Shown in pieces: positions 1 through 8,544 of a stretch of 64,000 nucleotides of DNA. The notes under the pieces were generated by a model. It did no database searches. It saw only the letters and a list, made by a program, of their open reading frames with translations, and was not told where the DNA came from. The stretch is from Rhodohalobacter sp. SW132 (GTDB taxonomy: Bacteria > Bacteroidota > Rhodothermia > Balneolales > Balneolaceae), in contig NZ_QUOK01000003.1 of assembly GCF_003390325.1 (NCBI RefSeq), positions 1-64,000 of the forward strand, read 5' to 3'. The translations under genes were made by a program, and so were the position numbers. Position 1 is the stretch's first letter. Each line of letters starts with the position of its first letter.

Positions 1-111
1 CATTGATGCAATAAACTTGATTAAATTCTCGTGATTTTGTGAACTTTTCTCACCCCCTCACTCTGTCACTGGATCACCCAATCTCTCATTCACTCACTCA
101 ATCACTCCCTC
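1..111. other. Intergenic, pyrimidine-rich tract
   Basis: No gene is visible. From about 50 to 117 the plus strand is a low-complexity run of CACTC/TCACT words. Similar tracts recur at about 629-690 and 922-985. Nothing else is recognised here. Confidence 0.5.
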
Positions 112-486
112 TCAAACAACCCACTTCTCCGGAAACCTCGCCATATTAACAAGCTTACCGATGATAAAATCATATTCCCTGTTCAACATTTTATAAGGTT
201 CCGGATCGATATATTTACATTTGAACGCAAAATCCAGCCAGGTTTGGGTTTCTGCGGCCTCTGCCTCGGCATCGGAGAGTTTAGACACAAATGATTTCGG
301 ATATTTCCGTTTTCTAAACGCCTCAGATATATTTGCGGATACCGAACGGGATGATCTACGAACCTGATCGGTCAGCGAATACTGCTCCTCTCGTGGAAAA
401 GCTTTCGAAAGTTCAAATAGTCGCATCGATGCGTCAAACGACATCCTATATACATCCAGCTCTCTGTGTGAATGTATTCTTTTCAT
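112..486 (-). CDS. Four-helix bundle (IVS / S23-like) protein
   Basis: This 124-residue protein matches the small four-helix bundle family first seen as proteins encoded by intervening sequences in 23S rRNA genes and now found scattered through Bacteroidota genomes. The family pattern is visible: an N-terminal HRELDVYRMS-like helix, a central block with QVRRSSRSVSANISEAF (residues about 41-57), and a third helix rich in Ala/Glu. The length is typical and the start is an ATG. No rRNA lies nearby, so it is a stand-alone copy, as is common. Its molecular function is unknown; the fold and basic surface suggest RNA or protein binding, which is inference. It is unrelated to the neighbouring polysaccharide genes. 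Confidence 0.85.
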   Translation of the reverse strand: MKRIHSHRELDVYRMSFDASMRLFELSKAFPREEQYSLTDQVRRSSRSVSANISEAFRKRKYPKSFVSKLSDAEAEAAETQTWLDFAFKCKYIDPEPYKMLNREYDFIIGKLVNMARFPEKWVV

Positions 487-907
487 CTCGTCTCTTTTTA
501 TTTTCTCTCAATTCTTAAATATATACGAATCAGAATAACCCGCAAGTTTGAAATGAAGTGAGTGAAATTTATCAACAGACTATTGAAAAACAAGCCAATT
601 GACCAAACCAGACCCTGTTTTTCGGCTTTTTCACCCTTTCTCTCCTTCACTCCCTCACCCCGTCTCATTTTACTCCCTCACTCTCCTGACATACTGATGA
701 ACTGTAGAACTGAGAACACATCTTACCCCAATTTTCATTAACTTTCTTTAATAAATCAACCAAGAACCGATAATAAAAGAGTCCCGGAACGGTTTACCAC
801 AGATGTTTAAATCAGACCTCGTAATAAACTATTAGAGACCTATGCCCAAGACATCCCTTTGGGAAAATCTTTAGTCGACTCAATAAACAATTTTCAATAC
901 CCGCTAA
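487..907. other. Intergenic region upstream of wzi
   Basis: No gene is recognised in 420 bp. A CACTC-rich pyrimidine tract lies at about 629-690. The stretch separates the leftward four-helix gene from the rightward wzi gene and so should carry divergent promoters. No clear promoter match was identified. Confidence 0.4.
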
Positions 908-2377
908 ATGTCCAAACGTTCAACATCACTCACTCCCTCCCTAAGTCTCACCCTCTCTCTCCTTCTCTCCCTCATCATCCTTCCTACCCAAATCCATGCC
1001 CAGTTCTCTACACCAGAATTCAGCTTCGAAACAACCGGCATCATCAGCTCCTCCGGCACCACCCCGTTTTGGCTGCAGAGCAATAGGCACGGGATGTTCT
1101 CAGGCGAAGGCAGCCAGTTCCTTACAAGACTACAGGCCCACAGCACCGGTAACCAACTAACCGATAACCTCTCCCTCAGCTATGGAGCCGATTTTATTGC
1201 ACGGCCGGGAGTGAAATCCACCGCCTCTTTTAACCAGGGATATCTGAGGCTGGATGGATATGGGCTTTTCCTGCAGGCGGGGCGGTTTCATAACACCTCA
1301 CCGATTCATGATGAAGAGTTAGGGATGGGTTCTTTGGGTATTAGCAACAACGCATCACCCATACCGCAGGTTCGGGCCGGATTGAAGGACTGGACCTCGA
1401 TTTCATTTACAAGGGATTTTATTCAAATAAAAGGCTACATCGCTCATGGGTGGCTAGGAAGCAGGCGCATAACTGAAGATGTTCTGCTTCATGAAAAAGT
1501 GGGACATGCACGATTTGGGGGTGACTTCCCTTTAAATTTTTACGGCGGCTTGGCACATTATGTAATCTGGGGAGGAAAAAACCATCCCGATCATGGGGAT
1601 ATACCAGCTTCTCTGAGCGATTTTAAAAATGCCTTTTTTGCACTGAAAGGAGGTCCCGATTCACCGGGGCAGTTTCGTAATTACATGTATGGAGATCATA
1701 TCGGCGCCTGGGATTTTGGCTTTTTTCTCGAATTTGACAGGGTTGATATAAAAGCTTATCGCCAGTTCCCAATTGAAACCAAAGATAATCTAAAGTTCAT
1801 AAGCCCTCAGGATGCATTGACAGGTCTTCATTTTGATTTTAATGAAAACTGGGAACTACCGATTAAGGCGCTCACGTATGAATTTTTGTATACCAAATAC
1901 CAAGACGGCCCCCGTCGCCCCAATATTGGTGGTGACTTGACCAGAGATGAATTCAGAGGAAATGAAAACTACTATAACCACGGACTGTACCGTACCGGTT
2001 GGGTCTATAATTCACGTACAATTGGAAATGCCCTGTTTGTACCCAGTAGTGATCCGGATATTGGAGTGTTCAACAACCGGATCGTTGCCCATCATCTTGG
2101 TATTTCATTTGCCCTGCAATATAATGTGAAATTAACGACTAAAGGCACATTCAGCCGCAACTACGGCAAAAGATGGGATAACCGAATTCCTGATGATAAA
2201 GAAAAAATGGACCTGTTTGATCCATATATAAACCAATGGAGCTTTTTTACAAGAATTGAGGTTCCCATTACATGGAGAGGTTATTTAGTAACGATCCTGG
2301 CCGAATCCGGATTTGATAACGGTGCACTTGTAGGAGATCAATTTGGATGGCTTTTTGGTATAAGATTAGGAGTTTAA
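908..2377 (+). CDS. wzi: Capsule assembly Wzi family outer-membrane protein
   Basis: This 489-residue protein belongs to the Wzi capsule-assembly family, an outer-membrane beta-barrel that anchors or organises surface polysaccharide. A Ser/Leu-rich signal peptide ends near residue 32 (IHAQ). The mature part starts with the family-typical stretch around FETTGIISSSGTTPFWLQSNRHG. Aromatic, alternating beta-strand-like segments follow to the C terminus. The gene converges on the GT26 gene and their stop codons overlap (2374-2377). It is the only plus-strand gene of the polysaccharide locus and may be transcribed separately. The signal peptide is encoded by a pyrimidine-rich CACTC tract like those in the upstream intergenic DNA, which is odd. 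Family assignment is firm; the polysaccharide it serves is inferred from its neighbours. Confidence 0.88.
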   Translation: MSKRSTSLTPSLSLTLSLLLSLIILPTQIHAQFSTPEFSFETTGIISSSGTTPFWLQSNRHGMFSGEGSQFLTRLQAHSTGNQLTDNLSLSYGADFIARPGVKSTASFNQGYLRLDGYGLFLQAGRFHNTSPIHDEELGMGSLGISNNASPIPQVRAGLKDWTSISFTRDFIQIKGYIAHGWLGSRRITEDVLLHEKVGHARFGGDFPLNFYGGLAHYVIWGGKNHPDHGDIPASLSDFKNAFFALKGGPDSPGQFRNYMYGDHIGAWDFGFFLEFDRVDIKAYRQFPIETKDNLKFISPQDALTGLHFDFNENWELPIKALTYEFLYTKYQDGPRRPNIGGDLTRDEFRGNENYYNHGLYRTGWVYNSRTIGNALFVPSSDPDIGVFNNRIVAHHLGISFALQYNVKLTTKGTFSRNYGKRWDNRIPDDKEKMDLFDPYINQWSFFTRIEVPITWRGYLVTILAESGFDNGALVGDQFGWLFGIRLGV

Positions 2378-3144
2378 TCACTTTTTCTCCTCAGTACTCT
2401 CTCTTTAAATGCCTGAATAAGAACAAGGGGAATAAATCGTGGCGCTTCAATTAAATACCGTTTATAGAGCCTCTTCGGTTCTTTTATTAGTCGATAAAAC
2501 CACTCTAAGCCATATTTTTGCATCCACTCAGGTGAACGTTCAATATCACCAACCACCACGTCAAATGCTGCTCCTACCCCAATTGCAATGTTGACATCCA
2601 GCTTATCGAAATGTTCATGAATCCAATAATCCTGTTTTGGTGCAGTTAGGCTAACCCAAAGCACATTGGGCTTAACTTCGTTGATCATATTAATCATTTT
2701 CTGGTTTTCTTCTTCAGAAAATGTTTTTGCGTATGGAGGCGAGTAGGTACCTACAACATTCAACCCCGGGTTTTCAACCTCAAGTTTATCTTTTAACCGA
2801 TCAGCTACACCCTCTGCAGCACCTAAGAGAAAAAAAGAATACCCATTTTCGGCTGCGATTTTTGAAAATTCTGGAAGTAGGTCTAATCCCGTTACTCTTC
2901 CACGAATTGGATCTCCAAGAAGTTTAGATGCCCAAATAAGTGGAACACCGTCAGCTGTGCTGATATCTGCTGAATTATAAATATGTTCAAGTTTTGGGTT
3001 TCTTTTAGCCCAGAGCAGACAATTAACAGGAGTTACTGTGACCCTGATTTTATCATTTGTTTCTATAGTATCAGTAAAAATTTCAAGTGTCTCACCAAGA
3101 TTTTGCTTGTTTACGTAGCTTTTCAAAATATTTACTTTGTACAT
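2374..3144 (-). CDS. WecG/TagA/CpsF family glycosyltransferase (GT26)
   Basis: This 256-residue protein is a GT26-family glycosyltransferase like WecG, TagA and CpsF. These enzymes usually add the second sugar to an undecaprenyl-diphosphate-linked first sugar on the cytoplasmic face of the membrane. Diagnostic stretches are TVTPVNCLLWAKRN, the ADGVPLIWASKLLG block (residues about 63-76; the Asp is the conserved catalytic candidate), and GAAEGVADRLKDKL, followed by WVSLTAPKQDYW and GVGAAFDVVVG. The start codon overlaps the stop of the upstream GT4 gene by one base (TGATG), which indicates translational coupling. It is the last gene of the minus-strand polysaccharide operon. The sugar donor cannot be told from sequence; ManNAc and ManNAcA are known donors in the family. 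Confidence 0.9.
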   Translation of the reverse strand: MYKVNILKSYVNKQNLGETLEIFTDTIETNDKIRVTVTPVNCLLWAKRNPKLEHIYNSADISTADGVPLIWASKLLGDPIRGRVTGLDLLPEFSKIAAENGYSFFLLGAAEGVADRLKDKLEVENPGLNVVGTYSPPYAKTFSEEENQKMINMINEVKPNVLWVSLTAPKQDYWIHEHFDKLDVNIAIGVGAAFDVVVGDIERSPEWMQKYGLEWFYRLIKEPKRLYKRYLIEAPRFIPLVLIQAFKERVLRRKSD

Positions 3145-4250
3145 CAGACTGAAGCTTTACTCAATACGTTTTCCATATTTCTCCAAAAAGCCTCAATGCT
3201 ATAGTTTTTCAGAAAAGCTTTTCTACCATTGCTACCCATTTTCAATCTGAGATTTTTATCACACATCAAAATTTGAATTTTTTTTGCAATTAAATCAGGA
3301 CTCTTAATAGGGACAATAAATCCTGTTGACTTTGACTGAACAATACTACTGGCGGCTCTCCAATCTGTAGCGATAACCGGCAATTCAAATTGCATGGCTT
3401 CAATAATTACGTTTCCAAAAGATTCATTTTCATAGTAAGTAGGAAAAACAAGAAGATGACACTTAGAAAACATTTCCCATTTTGAATCACCGCTGAGTTT
3501 ACCATGAATCTTAACCACTTCTGTAAGGCCATTCTTTTGGATAAATTTTGTTAGTTTTAGTTTAAACTCATCACTTCTGAAACCTCCAACTAAATGAATG
3601 ATAAACCTTTCTCTTTTTTCTAATAATATTTTACCGGAATGTAGTAAATCTAATACGCCTTTAGATTCCTGTATGGATCCAATATAAAGAATTTGCATTG
3701 GTGATTCGGAAAGGTTTCGTTTCACCGTGTAGCTTTTATGCACGTCCAAGATTCCATTGGGTACCACTTCTACTGATTTAGCCTTTATAAATTTACCATC
3801 TTCAGGATTTAATTCAGATAATTGTATAGCAAGTACTGGGCGTCGATATGCTAAATTGAATAGGACTTTTTCAAACCAAAACAAAGTATTATAAACTTCA
3901 TCAATGCCTGCGGACCTAAAATGAAAAAGAGTGGCTTTAAAAAACGGCCTCAAAGAGATTAGTATAAACACATCACGATAGAAAGGGAGTCTACCCGAAC
4001 ATGCAGGCATATAATATAAATTTCTCACACCTTTCAAGAACCTTAATTCTAATGACTTGAAAATAACAGGGAATAATTGAATAATTTTTGATAACCTGAA
4101 CTTTCCTACCTCCTCAACCCTCTTTGAATAGTTAGCCTCCACAAAATGTAGTTGCATTTTTGTATAATGGCCTGCTAATAATCTTTCTGTTGAAAGTGAT
4201 TGACCATGGATGGGTGGTGGTATTTGACCGATAATCAAAATTTTCTTCAT
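3144..4250 (-). CDS. Glycosyltransferase family 4 (GT-B)
   Basis: This 368-residue GT-B enzyme is a GT4-type retaining glycosyltransferase. The N-terminal half begins with a KKILIIGQIPPPIHGQS strand-loop typical of the acceptor domain. The C-terminal half has YIGSIQESKGVLDLL and, near residue 290, the EX7E donor-binding motif in NESFGNVIIEAMQ, followed by PVIATDWRA. It probably adds one sugar of the repeat unit on the inner side of the cytoplasmic membrane. It is coupled by overlap to the GT26 gene downstream and sits 10 bp after the GT2 gene, in one operon. Donor and linkage are unknown. Base composition here is intermediate between the AT-rich genes upstream and normal DNA downstream. Confidence 0.88.
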   Translation of the reverse strand: MKKILIIGQIPPPIHGQSLSTERLLAGHYTKMQLHFVEANYSKRVEEVGKFRLSKIIQLFPVIFKSLELRFLKGVRNLYYMPACSGRLPFYRDVFILISLRPFFKATLFHFRSAGIDEVYNTLFWFEKVLFNLAYRRPVLAIQLSELNPEDGKFIKAKSVEVVPNGILDVHKSYTVKRNLSESPMQILYIGSIQESKGVLDLLHSGKILLEKRERFIIHLVGGFRSDEFKLKLTKFIQKNGLTEVVKIHGKLSGDSKWEMFSKCHLLVFPTYYENESFGNVIIEAMQFELPVIATDWRAASSIVQSKSTGFIVPIKSPDLIAKKIQILMCDKNLRLKMGSNGRKAFLKNYSIEAFWRNMENVLSKASV

Positions 4251-4260
4251 ATAATTTAAC

Positions 4261-5082
4261 TTAATTAAAATACTTTTGTGATAAATACTTTTTTAAGTAT
4301 TTACTTTTTAAGAAATAATACTTAATAATATATGCTTTCTTAAGTATTTTGATTCTATAATTTTGATTATCTAAATTAAACGATGGATATAAGTAATTTT
4401 TATATGAGTATGCAATTTCTAATCTTTGTTGATCATTTAGTACTCCACTTTTTATCTGCTCACCAGTTTTATTATCATCAGTTACTCTGAAATCAGTTAG
4501 AATATGATCTATCAACTTAATATTATACTCTTTACCACATCTCATATACCATTCAGTATCCATCATATAATGAAACTGATCATTAAGAAGGTTTTTCTTA
4601 AGTATAGCAGAACGAAAAAAAGTACCGGATGAGGGAGGAAGGTGAATTCTAAATAAAGTTAAATTGTAATCAAAGTCTATATGATATATGGTTCTTATTA
4701 ATTCCAGTTTTTTATTTACAAGATTAACATGTCCATACAGTACATCAGAATCAGGATTGCTATTGATATAATTTAAAAATTTATTAATAGCACCATCTTT
4801 TAAAAGATCATCTGCATTTAACCAAAGAATCCAGTCACCATTGGAAATTTTAAACCCTTTATTTAGCGCTTCACTTTGTCCATTATCAGGTTCAGAAATA
4901 TATCTTATATGATCATAATTATTCTTGTAATAATTTAAAACCTCTAAAGTCTTATCTGTACTTTCATTATCGATTATAATGTGTTCTAAATTGGAGTAAT
5001 CCTGACTAATAACACTTTCAATTGAGTCCGAAATATAATCCCCCTGATTAAAAGAAGGTGTAACGACAGATATTTTTACCAT
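4261..5082 (-). CDS. Glycosyltransferase family 2
   Basis: This 273-residue GT-A fold enzyme is an inverting GT2 glycosyltransferase. The N terminus has the classic nucleotide-binding strand VKISVVTPSFNQGDYISDSI, then IIIDNESTDKT, and a DXD-like NADD metal site at residues 89-92. The region around residue 172 (MMDTEWYMRCGKEY) resembles the acceptor-side aspartate block. It most likely adds a sugar of the repeat unit. The start codon overlaps the stop of the polymerase gene by one base (TAATG). The gene is markedly AT-rich, with Asn/Lys/Ile-rich codons, unlike the housekeeping genes in the window. This suggests horizontal exchange of the serotype-specific part of the locus. Sugar specificity is unknown. 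Confidence 0.88.
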   Translation of the reverse strand: MVKISVVTPSFNQGDYISDSIESVISQDYSNLEHIIIDNESTDKTLEVLNYYKNNYDHIRYISEPDNGQSEALNKGFKISNGDWILWLNADDLLKDGAINKFLNYINSNPDSDVLYGHVNLVNKKLELIRTIYHIDFDYNLTLFRIHLPPSSGTFFRSAILKKNLLNDQFHYMMDTEWYMRCGKEYNIKLIDHILTDFRVTDDNKTGEQIKSGVLNDQQRLEIAYSYKNYLYPSFNLDNQNYRIKILKKAYIIKYYFLKSKYLKKYLSQKYFN

Positions 5083-6359
5083 TATATTCTTAATCTTTTA
5101 ATCTTTATTACCATTACCATTGTCATTATAATAACTATATAAATACTAGATCCAGCAGCAATTCCAACGCCGAACACACTACTTATACTTACATATATAA
5201 ATAAAGAAACAATTTGTGCATATAATAACTTTAGTTTCTTTGATTCATTATTAAATATTCGATTTTTAAATAAACTTTTAATAGTTATAATATATGACAT
5301 AGAGAGTATAATAAACCCAATTATACCTAAGTCTGCTAATACTTTTAATATCGCATTATGTGCTGAACCTAACGGAATTCCATCTCTCACAAATTCTGCA
5401 AGTAACCATCTTGAACCCGCTGCATATCCATATCCAACTATTGGTGATTCAAGCCATCTATTAAATAAAAATTCAAAAACACCAGCTCTCGCACTTAATG
5501 TCATTATTACATCAATTGATTGTCCTCTTGAAAAGTACAGAATCAGATTATCAAAATATCCCAGCACTCCAGAGACTATTACTACTCCAAACGAAATATA
5601 GATAAATAATGCCTTGTGTATAAACTTTTTATATATAAATATATTTATAAATAATACTAGTATAGCAGCTATCATTGATGATCTAGTGAAGGTCAATAAT
5701 AAGAATATCCAAGTTATAAAATAACATATCCAATATATTTTCAATCTTGCATCAGATAAATATTCTTTTCCATGTAAACAAACTGTGATAAAATAAATAC
5801 CTGATATTACTGCTGCTGCTCCATAATCACCAAATATTCCTCCCACTAGTCTGTAACCATAATTCCATTCTTCTCTTCCTACAAGATTAGGGTCGATAAA
5901 ATAAAATATAATTATCAAGAATAACTGGATGATAAATGCATAGAATATTAACAAGAGTGGTTTAGTCCAATCCATCCATTTTTGAATTAAACCTACTAGA
6001 AGGATGAGAATTAATATTTGAAAACTAAAAAATAGTGTATATAAAGTGTTCGGAGAATATATAGATGAGATTATAGCAAATAAACCATAAATAGAATACC
6101 ATTTGGTTGGATTTGATGTTAAAATATCATAATAGTATTTTTTGTTTTTTGAAAAATACACAAGTACAATTAAACCGCTAATTCCCCACACCACCATCCT
6201 CAATATATTGGAAAAATCCAAATTAAATGAACTTTCAAATGCCAATTGACTTGCTAGTTCTCTAGTATTTGTATTTCTGTCCTCTACTTTTAATTGTGGT
6301 GGGCCAAGAATGCACAATACTAAAAATACAAGGGTGATATACTTTACTTTTAGAACCAT
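5082..6359 (-). CDS. O-antigen ligase/polymerase family membrane protein (Wzy-like)
   Basis: This 425-residue, strongly hydrophobic protein has about ten predicted membrane segments. It carries the O-antigen ligase/Wzy_C-like signature in a large loop before GSAHNAILKVLADLGIIG (about residues 330-347), where a conserved His-containing loop follows RWLESPIVGYG. In an operon with Wzx and Wzz the likeliest role is Wzy polymerase, which joins lipid-linked repeat units on the periplasmic side. Ligases of the WaaL type look alike, so ligase cannot be excluded. It overlaps the GT2 gene by one base. It is very AT-rich, consistent with the variable core of a capsule locus. Confidence 0.82.
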   Translation of the reverse strand: MVLKVKYITLVFLVLCILGPPQLKVEDRNTNTRELASQLAFESSFNLDFSNILRMVVWGISGLIVLVYFSKNKKYYYDILTSNPTKWYSIYGLFAIISSIYSPNTLYTLFFSFQILILILLVGLIQKWMDWTKPLLLIFYAFIIQLFLIIIFYFIDPNLVGREEWNYGYRLVGGIFGDYGAAAVISGIYFITVCLHGKEYLSDARLKIYWICYFITWIFLLLTFTRSSMIAAILVLFINIFIYKKFIHKALFIYISFGVVIVSGVLGYFDNLILYFSRGQSIDVIMTLSARAGVFEFLFNRWLESPIVGYGYAAGSRWLLAEFVRDGIPLGSAHNAILKVLADLGIIGFIILSMSYIITIKSLFKNRIFNNESKKLKLLYAQIVSLFIYVSISSVFGVGIAAGSSIYIVIIMTMVMVIKIKRLRI

Positions 6360-6376
6360 AAATTCTTAAAAATAAA

Positions 6377-7606
6377 TTAAGTTTTACAAACAGCCCAAAT
6401 GGGTAAATAGTGCTTGCCTGATATATTTCTACCCATCATCGCGCAAACCCTGTGTTTCCCACTTGTTACTGCTCCATTAGTAGTTTCTATTGGATCTTTT
6501 TTAAACATTTCAATAATTTCTTTTTCACTCATGTCTGATAGAGACTCGTAATAATCCTTAGTATATAATTTCGGGAATTTTACTTCCTCAATATATTTAT
6601 TAGCTAAATGGTATGGTGTAACTCCCTTTTTGTATTCAAATAAAATACAATACAAAAAGTAGTTGTTCCCAGACTGCCAAAAATTTTGATCCAAATTTAC
6701 AGGCTCATAGAATTCCTCAGTCATATCTGTTTCATTTATGTCTTTGACTATCTTATGTAGTGTATTCTTTGACTTTAAATATGAAACAATATCCTTTATT
6801 TTTGTATACTTCCCTCCATCGGTAAATATATCAAGGTGAGGCTTTCTCCATTTCCAATTAAACGAATCCATGGGTTCAATATTTAAATTTAAAAATTCCT
6901 CTTCATCTAGTTGTTTATAATGAACCCCTAAAAATCTAAACGGTATGTTAGTTATTTGTCTTAATGAATGTGGTAATTTAAAACATACTCGAATCGCTAA
7001 TTCTTGTACTTTATTCTTATAGTTACGCGGGTTTGACGTTTTTAATCGTCTTAAAAAATTTCTGATACGATTGATTAAATTGGGATTATACATAATCTCA
7101 AGAAGCCGATCAGTTTCTTTTGGTACAAAAAATTCTTCACCATAAATTTCTATGCATTCAAAATCTTCAAATAGATGTTTAGGGAACCATTTTTGCCCAT
7201 ATCCAACTTCCCTTCTCTCTTGTTTGAAAATACAGATATCTATATATCTATAGTCTCTACAAACAGAAATCATTTGATCATTATCACGTATGACTTGAAA
7301 CCCTTTATCAAGTAAATTTGGTAAAACATTGTTCTTAAAGTTATCTTTATCCTCCTTCCAAATGCTAATATCATCGTCATGATCATCTAAAAATTGATTT
7401 TCTTTGTATAATCCTAAAAGTGTTTTTCCCTGCAACCAATACCTGATATTTTCTGATGTCAAACTCTTCGTTAGGTCCTTCAAGTTTCTAATACGAATTG
7501 ACAACGCACTTTCAAAACCTTGTTTCAGCCAATAATGTTTATTCACCAAGAAATCATACTTTGACCAGTTTTCAGTATGAATTACATCATTATTTGTGTT
7601 TATCAT
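6377..7606 (-). CDS. LicD-like nucleotidyl/phosphocholine transferase fused to a ParB-like C-terminal domain
   Basis: This 409-residue protein has two parts. Residues about 40-175 match the LicD family, which transfers phosphocholine or related phospho-groups to surface glycans. The hallmark is GKTLLG at 60-65, followed by an acidic cluster DDHDDD at 74-79 and YIDICIFK at 121-128. Residues about 240-409 do not match LicD and end in TSGKHRVCAMMGR (381-393) and LPIW. These resemble the GxxR and following helix of the ParB/sulfiredoxin-like nucleotide-binding fold. The next gene upstream has the same motif at its C terminus. It lies 12 bp after that gene, so the two are probably co-translated. 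The LicD part is well supported; the ParB-like assignment is motif-based and moderate. It may modify the repeat unit with a phosphate-linked group. Strongly AT-rich. Confidence 0.7.
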   Translation of the reverse strand: MINTNNDVIHTENWSKYDFLVNKHYWLKQGFESALSIRIRNLKDLTKSLTSENIRYWLQGKTLLGLYKENQFLDDHDDDISIWKEDKDNFKNNVLPNLLDKGFQVIRDNDQMISVCRDYRYIDICIFKQERREVGYGQKWFPKHLFEDFECIEIYGEEFFVPKETDRLLEIMYNPNLINRIRNFLRRLKTSNPRNYKNKVQELAIRVCFKLPHSLRQITNIPFRFLGVHYKQLDEEEFLNLNIEPMDSFNWKWRKPHLDIFTDGGKYTKIKDIVSYLKSKNTLHKIVKDINETDMTEEFYEPVNLDQNFWQSGNNYFLYCILFEYKKGVTPYHLANKYIEEVKFPKLYTKDYYESLSDMSEKEIIEMFKKDPIETTNGAVTSGKHRVCAMMGRNISGKHYLPIWAVCKT

Positions 7607-7618
7607 AACAAGTATAAT

Positions 7619-8530
7619 TTAGAAATTATTTACTGATCGTTGACACCAATCATTAAAACAAGCTGGTAACCTTCCATGAAATATTCTATTAAATATTTGC
7701 CTAGCCTCTTTTTTTGTATACAATCCTGATGTGACATTTGGCCATATATCGAGGTCATCAATATCAACAATTTTATTTACTCTAATGGGTATGGTTTTTT
7801 TTCCTAAAGCTGATAAAACTGACAGTCGGTGTTGTCCAGTAGTTGCCATCCAACTCCAGTTATCATTCTCATCGATTAATACGGTTGATTTTATATCACC
7901 ATCAGGGTTACTGTTTCTTTTATATCCGTATTTCTTAACGGATTTTAAAAGTTTATGTAGTCTTTTAGCTTCAATATTTAATTTAAATTCAGATACAGGA
8001 CCTGTCCATGCCCACCCATGTGAAGCATCTATATTTATACCAGCTCTATTATTCTCTATGATAATCGATTCTTCGTTTTTCTTGGCCCACTGTTCGATTG
8101 ATTCTATATCCCAGGGCAATACGCATGTCCATGCGGGATAGTTGAATAGTTCATTATTATTATCATTTAATCCAAGCAATTCAGCTGCATATTTAGGCTG
8201 CACATTTTCATAATAAATCTTCAATTCATTATAAATTATCTCTAAGCTTTTAGTTGATATTAAAGCTTTCTTTGCAGCAATTACGAATGGATGTGAAGCA
8301 GATGGATGAAATGAAAATACCGGATGTCCTCGTCCTTTCTCAATCGGAGCATCAATTATTACTGGTTGAGATTTACAATAATACCTTAAAAACTTTGGAT
8401 CATTTCCTTTTTTTCTCACATCAATGGGGAACTGAATATCATTCCTTTTAAAGTATTCAAGACTATGAATCCTATATCCAAATGAATTGAATATTTTCTG
8501 AACAATATCTTCTATAGATTTTTTTTGCAT
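7619..8530 (-). CDS. Uncharacterised polysaccharide-locus protein with ParB-like GxHR motif
   Basis: I do not recognise the full-length family of this 303-residue protein. The C-terminal third contains TVLIDENDNWSWMATTGQHR, with GQHR at residues 232-235, then SALGKKTIPIRVNKI. This is the arrangement of the ParB/Srx-type fold, in which a GxxR helix binds nucleotide phosphate. There are no membrane segments or signal peptide, so it is cytoplasmic. It sits 14 bp downstream of the flippase gene and 12 bp upstream of the LicD fusion, whose C terminus shows the same motif. The pair may form one biochemical unit. Relatives of this fold include free-serine kinases as well as DNA-partition proteins. 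In this context an activating enzyme for a glycan substituent is more plausible than a partition role; this is inference. Confidence 0.6.
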   Translation of the reverse strand: MQKKSIEDIVQKIFNSFGYRIHSLEYFKRNDIQFPIDVRKKGNDPKFLRYYCKSQPVIIDAPIEKGRGHPVFSFHPSASHPFVIAAKKALISTKSLEIIYNELKIYYENVQPKYAAELLGLNDNNNELFNYPAWTCVLPWDIESIEQWAKKNEESIIIENNRAGINIDASHGWAWTGPVSEFKLNIEAKRLHKLLKSVKKYGYKRNSNPDGDIKSTVLIDENDNWSWMATTGQHRLSVLSALGKKTIPIRVNKIVDIDDLDIWPNVTSGLYTKKEARQIFNRIFHGRLPACFNDWCQRSVNNF

Positions 8531-8544
8531 AAGAAAATTACCTT

